Origin: Bin5 sp965242905
GTDB lineage: Bacteria > Chloroflexota > Anaerolineae > Caldilineales > Caldilineaceae
Reading direction: 5' to 3'
Assembly (NCBI GenBank): GCA_965242905.1
Contig: CBDETM010000002.1
Coordinates: forward strand, 3,782,001 to 3,846,000
DNA length: 64,000 nt
Below the pieces are notes generated by a model that ran no database searches, was not told the DNA's origin, and saw only the letters and a list, made by a program, of their open reading frames with translations. A program made the position numbers and the translations under genes. The stretch's first letter is position 1. Each line of letters begins with the position of its first letter. Of the stretch, positions 8,799-17,151 are shown one piece after another.

Positions 8799-10181
8799 TC
8801 AGGCGAAGGCCAGTTTGCTTCCGATGTTGGTAAAGACGGCGTAGCGGAGGGCGTCGTAGGTGTCGTCGCCGCCGATGCCCTCTTCGTTGACGTCGACCTT
8901 GAGGACGTCTTCGGGGTTTTTGGGGTCGTTCTGGAGGTTGGGGAGGCATTCGATGAGGTTGCGGCAGCGGTTGAAGATGAAGAGTGAAGGGGGGATGCCG
9001 GCGTTTGGGTTGCCGAGGCGGGCGCGGAGCTCGTGCGCGCCCTGGACGCGGTCGGTTTCGGCTTTGGTGAAGGCGAGGCCCTCGTCGAGATAGTAGTCGG
9101 CGATGGTGTATTGGGACTTTTGGGCGAAGACGTCGGCGCCGGCGAATATGTAGTCACGGGTCGCGCGATGCGCTCCGTTGCGCTCGATCATGGCGTGGAC
9201 GGCCTTGGCGTGCTGTTGGGGCAGCCAGCCGGACTGGACGTGTTCGTCGAGGACGTAGAGGTTGTCGTCGCCGTCTTCGGCGAGGAGGAGGAAGACGGTG
9301 GGGTGTTTGTAGCCGTAGTCCATGCCCATGAAGCAGTGCCATTCGGAGGGAATGGGGAAGGGTTCGATAACGTGGAGGTCGTAGTTGAAGTTGTCGAGGA
9401 ACTGGCCGGCGGCGATTTCCCAGTCTCCGTAGCGGTGGGCGCGCAGTTTCCAGCCGGTATTTTCTTCGAGTTTGCGGCGGTAGTCGGGGTCGATGACGGC
9501 GTTGTCTTCGATGGTGGCGGGGACGAAGCGGGTGTCGAGCTCCTGGTGTGAGCGGAAGGGGTCGACGAAGCGTTTTTTGTACCAGACGTGGCCGATGCCG
9601 CCGGGGTTGGTTGTGGTGTAGATGCGGGGGCGGAAGTTTTTGCTGGTGCGGTTTGAGTCGCGCAGGGCCTGCATTTTGGTCTCGGTAAGAGAGGTGGCTT
9701 CCTCGATGAGGATGACGTCGTATTGGATGCCGAGGAACTGGTCGATATCGTTTTCGGTGCGGATGTGACCGACAGAGATTCGTGAGCCGTTGGGGAAGAT
9801 GAGGAGTCCTTCGGACTTGATGTAGCGGTGGGGGACGTTTCTGAGGACAGTGCGGCGGAGGTCGTCGAACTGTTCGCGGGCCTGTTTGGCGTAGCGGCGG
9901 ATGAAGAGGACTTTGAGTTCGGGGAAGCGGCGGCAGTCGTCGAGGGCGGTCTGGGCGAGGGCGGCGTGGGACTTGCCGGGCCCGCGTGCGCCGCCGAAGC
10001 CGATCTGGGTGGGGCCGTCGGGCAGGTCGCAGAGGCGTGCGGCGGCGTGGAATTGGAGCTGTCTGGGCTGGGGGAAATAGCCGGCGGAAATGAAGTTTTC
10101 GAGCTGTTGGCGCGAACAGTCGAGATGGTGTGCGGCTCTTTCGAGACGGGCGATTTTGTTAATCAGTTTCTTGGCTTTCAT
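8799..10181 (-). CDS. Phage-type terminase large subunit
   Basis: About 460 residues from Met at 10181 (MKAKKLINKIARLERA). The longer frame upstream overlaps the preceding gene out of register and is unlikely to be translated. The ATPase domain has Walker A GGARGPGKSHAA, Walker B DVILIEEA and the coupling motif TTNPGG. The C-terminal RNase H-like nuclease has candidate metal ligands in MGMDYGYKHPT, GADVFA and GGDDTYDALRYA. Both catalytic domains therefore look intact. The start overlaps the small-subunit-like gene by 23 bp. No portal, capsid or protease gene lies on either side, so this is either a prophage remnant or a retained pair. Confidence 0.85.
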   Translation of the reverse strand: MKAKKLINKIARLERAAHHLDCSRQQLENFISAGYFPQPRQLQFHAAARLCDLPDGPTQIGFGGARGPGKSHAALAQTALDDCRRFPELKVLFIRRYAKQAREQFDDLRRTVLRNVPHRYIKSEGLLIFPNGSRISVGHIRTENDIDQFLGIQYDVILIEEATSLTETKMQALRDSNRTSKNFRPRIYTTTNPGGIGHVWYKKRFVDPFRSHQELDTRFVPATIEDNAVIDPDYRRKLEENTGWKLRAHRYGDWEIAAGQFLDNFNYDLHVIEPFPIPSEWHCFMGMDYGYKHPTVFLLLAEDGDDNLYVLDEHVQSGWLPQQHAKAVHAMIERNGAHRATRDYIFAGADVFAQKSQYTIADYYLDEGLAFTKAETDRVQGAHELRARLGNPNAGIPPSLFIFNRCRNLIECLPNLQNDPKNPEDVLKVDVNEEGIGGDDTYDALRYAVFTNIGSKLAFA

Positions 10182-10701
10182 CGGCGTACATGTCCAGGAT
10201 TTTTTCAATTTCAGGGTCCAGTTCCGGCCAACCGTCGTTGGCGGAGAAGTGGTCGGAGGCGCGATGTGACTGACGATCGCGGCGCTGGAGGTCGGAGGCA
10301 ATTCTAAGGAGAGCGGGAAGTTTATGGAGGATGGCGCGGGCTTCCTCTTTGGTCAGATTCGGCAAGTCGGCCGTGTCGAAGACGGAGGAGACAGAATCGT
10401 AGATCGTGGTGTTGAGGTGCCGGTCGCGTTCGCGGGCTACGGCTTCCCGGGCTTCCTCGTAAGCGGCTTTTTCTTCGCGTTTGGCCCGGTCGTAGGCGAT
10501 GGCGCGTTCTTCCCAGCACCATTCTTTGGCTCGTTTGCTGGTCGTGCCGGATAGCTTGGTGTAGCCGGGCGTCCAAACGTGAAAGGCCGCTGTGAGTGAG
10601 CGGGACGGTCCCAGCGAGAGGTAGATCTCGAAGCGGTTGTACCACTTGAGGGGTTCATTCGGCTGCTGTTCCCAAGGTTTCGGTGTGGTGTTATCAGTCA
10701 T
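10159..10701 (-). CDS. Terminase small-subunit-like protein
   Basis: A 180-residue protein starting at Met 10701 (MTDNTTPKPWEQQPNEPLKW). Its position directly before the large terminase gene, its size, and an Arg/Glu-rich helical middle (KREEKAAYEEAREAVARERD) suggest a DNA-binding terminase small subunit. I see no diagnostic motif, so the call rests mainly on context. An extended -10-like sequence (TGCTATACT) ends seven bases before the ATG, which would give a nearly leaderless transcript. Confidence 0.6.
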   Translation of the reverse strand: MTDNTTPKPWEQQPNEPLKWYNRFEIYLSLGPSRSLTAAFHVWTPGYTKLSGTTSKRAKEWCWEERAIAYDRAKREEKAAYEEAREAVARERDRHLNTTIYDSVSSVFDTADLPNLTKEEARAILHKLPALLRIASDLQRRDRQSHRASDHFSANDGWPELDPEIEKILDMYADESQETD

Positions 10702-10707
10702 GTTTTG

Positions 10708-10716
10708 AGTATAGCA
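10708..10716 (-). promoter_or_regulatory. Candidate extended -10 promoter, terminase operon
   Basis: On the minus strand TGCTATACT (a TGnTATACT-like extended -10) ends 7 nt before ATGACT of the small-subunit gene. The same arrangement is duplicated at 11081-11098. The leaderless reading is an inference. Confidence 0.45.
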
Positions 10717-10719
10717 CAT

Positions 10720-11405
10720 TTGATCGGTGTTTTTTCGAGAAGTGGCGGAAATGGCGGAAAAAGCGGAAAAGTCGGGTAAAAGCGGGCGGAATTTTTTTTG
10801 CGGGCCGCCTTTTCCGCTTTTTTGGCGTCGAGAGCGAAGTGCGACGACAAGAATCGCGGTTGGGAATCGTGATTATACGTGTTAAGGACATCCTCTGATT
10901 CACCGTCCAAGGCCGGCCAGCGGAAGGACCGGGGTCCCTGACGGGGCGGGTGAGGCGTCGGCAATTTTCGGGCTCAGACAGGGCAGGATGGGCCTGAGGT
11001 GAGGTAGGTGTGGGAGATGTTGTGCAAGTTGGGCGATTTGTCGGGCTGTGGTTGATGGTTTTGGGCAAGGTATAGTTAGTCATGCATTAAGTATAGCACA
11101 GATGATCGGGGTTTTTGAGGAGATTTGTGAAATTCGGGTCAAATTGGGCGGATTTTGTGCTTGGGGGATGGATCTGTGTGTATTGGGGGGTCGTTGGGGC
11201 GGGTATTGGGGATTTATTTGGGGGTGTGGTGTTCTTGGAGTTATTGTGGAGGTGATGGTGGGGGTGAGGATGCCGGGCCATGAAGTGGTACTATATACCT
11301 AATGCAACACCTTTAACGTCAACTTCTTATTACCTAACACCGGGAGGTCCTATAGGAACGCGCGTGCCGCGCGCGCCGACCTCCGGAGCGCGCGTACCAG
11401 AAAGC
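10720..11405. other. Non-coding stretch with a duplicated promoter and start segment
   Basis: At 11081-11110 (minus strand) the segment GATCATCTGTGCTATACT, followed by an ATGACT start, nearly repeats the one before the terminase small-subunit gene (GATCAAATGTGCTATACT plus ATGACT). The frame opened there begins MTNYTLPK, against MTDNTTPK in the real gene, and then loses similarity. It therefore looks like a decayed partial duplicate. At 11343-11392 a 7-bp stem GGAGGTC/GACCTCC encloses a very GC-rich CGCG alternation; no function is assigned. Confidence 0.5.
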
Positions 11406-11430
11406 AAAAGGCCGCCTAAAGAAGGCGGCC
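11406..11430 (-). terminator. Rho-independent terminator
   Basis: On the minus strand GGCCGCC pairs with GGCGGCC around a 7-nt loop, followed by TTTT. It lies about 40 bp past the stop of the coiled-coil gene at 11470-11859. Confidence 0.75.
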
Positions 11431-11469
11431 CAATAAGCAATTCAAAGTTCTGGACACCGAGAAGAAAAC

Positions 11470-11859
11470 TCACATAGGCATCCCCCTAGCCTGCGCTTCT
11501 CTCAGTCTCGCCAACTCATCAACAGAACCCTGGTTGGCAACCTCCGTTTTCAGCAACTCGTGCCTCAGTGAAGCTGCTTCCGCCCGACCGCGCTCTACCT
11601 CGACCTCCTTCGCCAACACCGCTTGTTCCAACTGCATATCCTTGAGTCTGGATAACAACCTTTTGTTTTCAACCTTGTGCTCTCTATCACGCCGACGCAA
11701 ATATTCGACTTCAGCCCTCAACCTAGCATTCTCCACAGAGTCACCCATCGCAAAATCAGCGGCAGCAACATCTTCAACACGACGATGCCCACTGCGAAGC
11801 AAGGATGAATAATGGGTTGGGGAACCTTGAGAAGGTATGCTACGATTCCACGCTGACAT
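11470..11859 (-). CDS. Small coiled-coil protein of unknown function
   Basis: 129 residues from Met at 11859 (MSAWNRSIPSQG), preceded by AGGAGG eight bases upstream. The upstream in-frame extension is not needed. The central 75 residues, from about ENARLRAEVEYLRRRD to DELARLREAQ, form a long heptad-rich Glu/Arg/Leu coiled coil with no membrane segment. I do not recognise the family. It stands alone between the terminase pair and the methyltransferase island and has its own terminator. Confidence 0.65.
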   Translation of the reverse strand: MSAWNRSIPSQGSPTHYSSLLRSGHRRVEDVAAADFAMGDSVENARLRAEVEYLRRRDREHKVENKRLLSRLKDMQLEQAVLAKEVEVERGRAEAASLRHELLKTEVANQGSVDELARLREAQARGMPM

Positions 11860-12052
11860 AGGATGTCCTCCTGTCAACCGATATTGGCGGTCGCTATCAG
11901 CGCAGCGACCGCCAGTGCTTTTGCAATGACTCGCCACCTTAAGAGTCCCGAGTCCTACTCTATAAAGGGTACTCCATAAACTACCTTTCGGTCAATTGGC
12001 AGCAAAAAAATCCGGGTGCCCCCTAATCACCTGATGGATTCAAAAGTCGAAC

Positions 12053-12078
12053 AAAAAAAACCGGCGCTAAAGCGCCGG
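12053..12078 (-). terminator. Strong rho-independent terminator without an obvious gene
   Basis: On the minus strand CCGGCGC pairs with GCGCCGG around a 4-nt loop, followed by eight T. No credible minus-strand gene lies immediately upstream. It may have belonged to a gene lost when the ImmA-type gene was truncated near 12170. Confidence 0.7.
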
Positions 12079-12178
12079 CCCACCCAAGCAATTCCTCCAA
12101 GTCTTCCTCTTACTCTCTGTTTTAACGGCGCACAACTTCTAGCACTGACATAGTTTCCTCTACCAACATTCTATCCCG

Positions 12179-12550
12179 ATGATGACGATGCGCTACGACC
12201 GCATCGGCAATTTCTGGTTCACTTTGATGCACGAGCTGGCGCATGTGAGTCTTTATCTGAAGGACAGCGGGATCGTCGCGTCTCTTGTTGGCCTGGATTT
12301 TAGGGAGTCAAGCCGGATGGAGAAAGAGGCCGATGAAATGGCGGAAAACGTGCTTGTTCCGCCGGCGTTGTGGGTGTCCAGTGCGACGAGGGAGAACCCG
12401 ACGCCGATGGCGGTTCATGAGCTTTCGCAGCGGGCGGAGGTACATATGGCGGTTGCCGCGGGGCGGGTGCGGTATGGGCACAACAATTGTCGGCTGTTGT
12501 CGCAGTTTGTGGGGAGGGGGGAGGTTGGGCGTTTGCTTGAGGGTGTTTGA
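12179..12550 (+). pseudogene. N-terminally truncated ImmA/IrrE-type peptidase (HigA-like) fragment
   Basis: About 120 residues carrying the M78 metallopeptidase signature: MRYDRIGNFWFTLMHELAHV contains the zinc-binding HELAH, and a downstream EKEADEMAENVLVP gives the third ligand region. In the HigA/ImmA family this is the C-terminal domain and follows a helix-turn-helix domain of roughly 100-250 residues. Here the frame meets a stop codon about eight codons upstream of the first Met and no HTH part is visible, so the front is lost. The remaining catalytic motif is intact, so residual function cannot be excluded. Confidence 0.75.
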
Positions 12551-12896
12551 GTTGAGTGGGCGGTGAGGTGGTTGGGGGAGCGAGTGTAGTTGTGGGGGTT
12601 GAATATGCCGGGCCTGAGCCATGCTGTGAGCTTGGTGCGATGAGCACCTACCAGATGTTGTCACTTTTGTGTTCGAGTCTGGTTGGCTTGAAGCTCATGC
12701 TCGCAGTTCATCTACCCGTTTTACTGAATCCTGTTCGAATAGCTACGACGTCTCTCTCCCTGACTAGCAGTATTGAAATTGAGTGAGAGGAGACCGAAAA
12801 GAAGGGTTGATCGAATGGAAGTGCGATGGGATTCTAGACAGTAAGCCAAAGTACACGACCAGTTTTCAAGATTCCAATAATGCTGCGAGGCTTCTC
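12551..12896. other. Intergenic, no gene recognised
   Basis: Short open frames exist on both strands, but none has a ribosome site or recognisable protein sequence. This is probably remnant accessory DNA between the truncated peptidase and the Vsr gene. Confidence 0.5.
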
Positions 12897-13337
12897 TTAG
12901 TGCAACCCGATTTCAGGGCACTTCAGACGGATGTCGTCCCACAATTGAGGCAATGCAGTCGCTGCCGCCTGTTTTGTCCTTAATTGACACCCCCAAATGA
13001 TAATTTGGTGCCAGCCTTCCCTCCTCAACTGCTCCGCAATCGCGGCGTCCCTTTTCTTGTTGGCTTCGATCTTGGGACCCCAGTAATCAAGTCTGGACTT
13101 CGGTAACCTGCCTCTCGGACAACCCTCGTGGCCGTGCCAGAAGCAGCCGTGAACGAATATCGCCAATTTGTGGCGGCGCACGGCTATGTCCGGTCTCCCC
13201 GGTAAGTCCGCGGCGTGTACCCGATATCTCATGCCTTTAGACCACAAGTAGCGGCGCACAAGCATTTCGGGGCCTGTGTCCTTGCTATGGACCGCAGCCA
13301 TGATCTCGCTGCGTTTTTCCTTGCTTCTCGTATCCAC
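12897..13337 (-). CDS. vsr: Very short patch repair endonuclease
   Basis: A 146-residue protein with the whole Vsr pattern. The N-terminus RSEIMAAVHSKDTGPE is followed by RPDIAVRRHKLAIFVHGCFW with the catalytic Asp, then HGHEGC (zinc and active-site residues) and a Trp-containing WGPKI segment. Vsr nicks beside T:G mismatches made by deamination of 5-methylcytosine. It is the last gene of a four-gene operon led by a C5 methyltransferase, 11 bp after the preceding stop. In related islands Vsr-fold proteins are proposed to act as restriction nucleases. Confidence 0.95.
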   Translation of the reverse strand: MDTRSKEKRSEIMAAVHSKDTGPEMLVRRYLWSKGMRYRVHAADLPGRPDIAVRRHKLAIFVHGCFWHGHEGCPRGRLPKSRLDYWGPKIEANKKRDAAIAEQLRREGWHQIIIWGCQLRTKQAAATALPQLWDDIRLKCPEIGLH

Positions 13338-13348
13338 CTGTTAAGGAC

Positions 13349-14320
13349 CTACGGCACCCCTCTCAAAAAGTACGGGGAGTATCTGTGGAAAGCTGCATAC
13401 TGCTCCAATGCGGCTTCGGTCTTTCGGGCGCCATTATCAATTTGGTAACCCAAAACGTGCCGAAGCGTATTGCCCGTAGTTGACCTCAACGGGAGTAGGC
13501 GCTGAAGATGCAACCGTTCCTTGGTACTTAGCACCGGCACGTCAATCAATTTCGGAGGACGCCAATCTAGGTTTGCAAACGCCCAATCCGCATAAACTCG
13601 CTCGACTTCATCCCTTCTTCTGTTGTCGCAAACCACTCCCGTGAGGGTAAACATTCCGGTTGTGTCGCGGTAACAGAAAGAGGAGACTGGCAAAAAAGTC
13701 AAGGTAGTAGCAACAGGAGGGAATGCTTGCCCTACAGCAACCCGCAGCATTTTCTGCAAAAAGTTGGCAAAACCCTCTAGATTTCCAGGGAGGACGGTTG
13801 GGAATTCCGGCATGACTCTCTCAAACTCGCTGCGAAACTTTTCGGTCTCTAGCTTCCTCAAACACTCACTTTCAAATGTGCCGTAGGTCGTATGCTCGCA
13901 ACGAAGGGTCACTTTTATCATGCTCATTTCTCCAACCACATCGAGTAAGGCCGTGAATTCTTCGAAGCATCTATACTTGAGCTTGGTGTAGTCTAGCCAG
14001 AAGACGCTCTTCACGTTGTCTGGACTAAATTGATCAATGTAAGACTTCATGTCGTTTCTAACCAATTCAACTTTGCTAGAGGGGCGGTGGAACCACTGAC
14101 GCTTGTAAGTCTCGCCGTCGGTCTCAATTGAAACCATGCCGATGTCGGGACAATATTCGTATAAGAGTCGAAAATCCTCAAGATACGGCCCGCCAAGGCC
14201 GTGATAAGTGTAGTCTGCTAGGCCGTTTTCGCTTAGACGTTCAAGCCGCCTGATGGCCTCGATAAAGGCAAATCGTTCTGCCGTCTTATTGGGCCGTAGA
14301 TGATATGCGGGATGCTTCAT
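13349..14320 (-). CDS. Unknown protein in methyltransferase-ATPase-Vsr operon, Rossmann-like
   Basis: 323 residues, family not firmly recognised. The segment YTYHGLGGPYLEDFRLL, then VSIETDG and later SVFWLDYTKL, has the order expected of a SAM-methyltransferase-like Rossmann sheet: a glycine loop, an acidic end of strand 2, and a motif-IV-like acidic strand. It recalls three-Cys-motif partner (TcmP)-type proteins, but this is weak. There are no membrane helices or signal peptide. Its start overlaps the ATPase stop by 4 bp (ATGA), so it is translationally coupled and presumably a component of the same system. Confidence 0.6.
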   Translation of the reverse strand: MKHPAYHLRPNKTAERFAFIEAIRRLERLSENGLADYTYHGLGGPYLEDFRLLYEYCPDIGMVSIETDGETYKRQWFHRPSSKVELVRNDMKSYIDQFSPDNVKSVFWLDYTKLKYRCFEEFTALLDVVGEMSMIKVTLRCEHTTYGTFESECLRKLETEKFRSEFERVMPEFPTVLPGNLEGFANFLQKMLRVAVGQAFPPVATTLTFLPVSSFCYRDTTGMFTLTGVVCDNRRRDEVERVYADWAFANLDWRPPKLIDVPVLSTKERLHLQRLLPLRSTTGNTLRHVLGYQIDNGARKTEAALEQYAAFHRYSPYFLRGVP

Positions 14321-15729
14321 CGAATAGCCTCTTCGTAGACTGCATCGAAGCAGGCCTCCCCAACATCGGAGGGCTTCATGCCGGGTTGTTCTATGTACTC
14401 TGCAACCGCTTCGATCTTTTCGATTTCTCTGACGAAGGAAATGCGACGTCTCGTTGGCTCAATCTTTCGAGGCAGAGGAAGTTTCGGCTTGAATTGAGAG
14501 CCTGGCGGAACCCTCCTGGTACTGCTGAAGTCCAACTTCTCGGTCTCACTTTTTAGCTCTGCAAGCGAAAGTAGCCGGCCTCCTTCAATGTGTTTCTTGG
14601 ATTCTTCGGTCTCACTTTTCCACTTGTTGGTGTAATCGGTAAATATTCTCATCCCTTCGCGCATCTTGTGTTTGATTTGGAAATAGAGTGGAGCAGAGGC
14701 GTCAATGCCCCGCTTGGTTGTCGTAGTCGGAAGTTTTCTCGGATCCTCGGACCTGAGCTCGACAATACCGGAAATCGCAATAAACTGGGTGTGGTATCGC
14801 GGAACACCGGGATCGCCCCAGCCCGTCAGTTCGCTCCGATCGCAGTGAATGACGGCCCTGTCGTTGCAAAGGATCGTCCATCCCGCATCCTCGGAAGAGA
14901 GCCTATTGGACTCTTGCTCATCCTCGATTTCATTTCTATCAGGGATGGTGCGGGTAAAACCGACGGCGAGAAAAACTTCCACACCATCATCGGATGTAGC
15001 TTTGAATACGAACGGTCTGACAGTTTCATCGCCCGTTTTCTCCTGATCGCCATACACAATCCTGATTGTACGAGGTTCGACAGCGACCTTGTTAATTATG
15101 ACTTCAAATCCCTTATCGATTATGTACGCGTAATGAGTCGATACCATCCTAACCAGCTCGCATTCGAATACCTTAGCCTCATCGCTGAAGGTTTCTGATA
15201 TACCTGGATTTAGTTCCCCTACAACAATCGTGGTGCCTTCGTAGTCCATCGACTTGCTGGCATTATCTACAGGGATCTTCCACTCGAATTCGTCGGCAAT
15301 CCATTCGGGGCTTATTGCAACCTCGTATTGGTGGTCGGCGTTTCGTGTGGAGATAAGGCAATTTCTACCGATTTTGAAAATCGCCCGTTTCATTCCGATT
15401 CCGTACACGCCGACGGAGCCGGGCGCATCTGGCTTTCTTTTCTCTGGCCGGCCCATTCTGAACGCGTAATCGTGCAAGTCCCACGGTATGCCTCCGCAGT
15501 TGTCCGAAATGGAAAAGGAATCTGCATTGAATTCGATTTCGGCTTTGAAGCCCTCGTATGGTTTTGCCCCGTTCCCGCCTTTTGACCGCAGAATGCCGTC
15601 GACACAGTTGTCTAGCAGATCCAAAATCGCTTCTTCGAGCTTGATGTCTCGCGTGAGCATGGAGACAAAGAACGATTTGACCGGCGAAGCATCTACCGGT
15701 TCGTAAATATGCCGCTGAGGATCACTCAT
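14317..15729 (-). CDS. GHKL (MutL/Hsp90-like) ATPase of restriction/defence type
   Basis: 470 residues from Met at 15729 (MSDPQRHIYEP); the upstream extension overlaps the methyltransferase further and is less likely. All Bergerat-fold motifs are present: N box EAILDLLDNCVDG, G1 SISDNCGGI, G2 GVYGIGMKRA and GTT in the third motif. A second domain, with a conserved Lys in TTTTKRGID, matches the S5-fold transducer of MutL/MORC proteins. The C-terminus is charged, without a nuclease motif. It overlaps the upstream methyltransferase by 8 bp and the downstream gene by 4 bp. GHKL ATPases of this kind occur in restriction-modification neighbourhoods related to MORC ancestors. Confidence 0.85.
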   Translation of the reverse strand: MSDPQRHIYEPVDASPVKSFFVSMLTRDIKLEEAILDLLDNCVDGILRSKGGNGAKPYEGFKAEIEFNADSFSISDNCGGIPWDLHDYAFRMGRPEKRKPDAPGSVGVYGIGMKRAIFKIGRNCLISTRNADHQYEVAISPEWIADEFEWKIPVDNASKSMDYEGTTIVVGELNPGISETFSDEAKVFECELVRMVSTHYAYIIDKGFEVIINKVAVEPRTIRIVYGDQEKTGDETVRPFVFKATSDDGVEVFLAVGFTRTIPDRNEIEDEQESNRLSSEDAGWTILCNDRAVIHCDRSELTGWGDPGVPRYHTQFIAISGIVELRSEDPRKLPTTTTKRGIDASAPLYFQIKHKMREGMRIFTDYTNKWKSETEESKKHIEGGRLLSLAELKSETEKLDFSSTRRVPPGSQFKPKLPLPRKIEPTRRRISFVREIEKIEAVAEYIEQPGMKPSDVGEACFDAVYEEAIR

Positions 15730-16915
15730 GCTTTTTTCCCTTGTGCCCTGCTTGAATTGAATCTGCAATTACGCTGAAAATATGCTCTGCAAGGATGGGG
15801 CTGACGCTGTTGCCGATCTGCCGAAAGCTGTGCCACTTCGTCGGGGAAAACTGAAACCAGTCCGGAAAACCTTGAAGCCTCGCCGCTTCGCGCGGCGTTA
15901 TCACGCGGGCTTCACTGGGGTGTATGGGCCTGACGGCCTGAAAACTTCCCTGGTTCGGACCGGTACCCGCTCGCAATGTGGGACAAAGGCCGTCGGGGTC
16001 GAGCCGATACGCCTTTGAAACCTCGTCATAACTGCCGCATTCGGTCTCGGCGTATCGTTTCGCTACTGCTTCCGTATGTGCGGTTCCCAAGCAACCGGAG
16101 ACTTCGCTGCTAAGCGACAGCCGCCATAGGGCGATTGGGTCGCCCACCCCCGCTGGGATATGTTCGCGAAGCCTTCGCCCGAAGCTGCCGTCCGGGTAGG
16201 CGCCGACCGCCTGCCAACCCTGTTCTTCCTTTTGCCAGCCGGGATCTATTTTGGTGGGCAATCCGTGCAGAGCGTCCTTCACTCGCACCGGTTCCGCGTT
16301 GCGGGGGGCCGCGAAACTATCGCTTGTCAAGGGATCGACGGCATCGGAGAGATACCCGAAGAAAAAGACGCGCGTCCTGGCGGTCGCAGCTCCGTAGTCG
16401 TTTGCCGACAGGCGCAGCGGATCCAAAATAACGTACTTCGCGTCGATTAACGAAAAAGCCTCTTCGCGCAGGCCCTTAAATTTGTCTTGCATGATGCCGG
16501 GAACGTTCTCGACCAAAAAGAACTTGGGCAGCGCTTCGGACACGATGCGGAAAAAGTCGACGAACGACCTGTTGCGCACATCGTCCTTATCCCTCCTTCC
16601 GATCGGGCTGAAACCCTGACATGGAGGACCGCCTATGACGCCGGCTATGCTTTTGCCGTTGAGATGCAACGCCTGTCTGAGCGCAAGATCGGTGAGTTCG
16701 GAAATGTCGGTCTCTAAATGTACGGTGTTGGGGAAGTTGATCTTATGCGCTTCGTTCGCTTTCGGATCGATGTCGACGGCGCCGCAAACGGCGAAGCCTG
16801 CCCGTGCCGCGCCGAGGCTAAGTCCGCCGACCCCGCTGAAAAGGTCGATAACGTTTAAAGTTCCTTTTTCTTTTGCTTCTGCTACTCTTTCTGATGGCAA
16901 GTAGGTGTTTCTCAT
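15722..16915 (-). CDS. dcm: DNA (cytosine-5)-methyltransferase
   Basis: A 397-residue methyltransferase with all core motifs: I DLFSGVGGLSLG, IV GGPPCQGFSPIG with the catalytic Cys, VI ENVPG, VIII ATARTRVFFFG and X RQIGNSVSP. The target-recognition region lies between VIII and IX (about residues 200-310). It is the first gene of the four-gene operon and looks intact. It would methylate a specific DNA sequence, probably as the self-marking component of a restriction or defence system. An ISKra4-type element lies 237 bp upstream and may have changed its promoter region. Confidence 0.95.
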   Translation of the reverse strand: MRNTYLPSERVAEAKEKGTLNVIDLFSGVGGLSLGAARAGFAVCGAVDIDPKANEAHKINFPNTVHLETDISELTDLALRQALHLNGKSIAGVIGGPPCQGFSPIGRRDKDDVRNRSFVDFFRIVSEALPKFFLVENVPGIMQDKFKGLREEAFSLIDAKYVILDPLRLSANDYGAATARTRVFFFGYLSDAVDPLTSDSFAAPRNAEPVRVKDALHGLPTKIDPGWQKEEQGWQAVGAYPDGSFGRRLREHIPAGVGDPIALWRLSLSSEVSGCLGTAHTEAVAKRYAETECGSYDEVSKAYRLDPDGLCPTLRAGTGPNQGSFQAVRPIHPSEARVITPREAARLQGFPDWFQFSPTKWHSFRQIGNSVSPILAEHIFSVIADSIQAGHKGKKHE

Positions 16916-17151
16916 AGCTCACATTCAGACATTCGACATCGCGCCTGCGACCTGCTAGTTTACGCGGACTTAACTCCCTACACCTTCATACCCACGTGAG
17001 TCCACAGGCGATTTGGGATCAATGACATTCTGATGGGCGAGCAAATTTCGATACGCGAGAATAGTGGTGCGCAGTGCTGGTCTCGCGGGGCACTCCTTGC
17101 AAAGGAAGTGCGAATTGACGGCGGTAAAGGGGAATGAACTGCGTGCGTCAC

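Noticed and set aside
10694..11083. 129-residue frame beginning MTNYTLPK
   Set aside because: Only the start segment resembles a gene (a duplicate of the terminase small-subunit start); the rest is low complexity.
8400..12000. A complete prophage
   Set aside because: Only terminase-like genes are present; no structural, lysis, integrase or replication genes, and no attachment sites could be seen.
12556..12983. Two short plus-strand frames between the peptidase fragment and vsr
   Set aside because: No ribosome site or recognisable sequence, and one overlaps vsr antisense.
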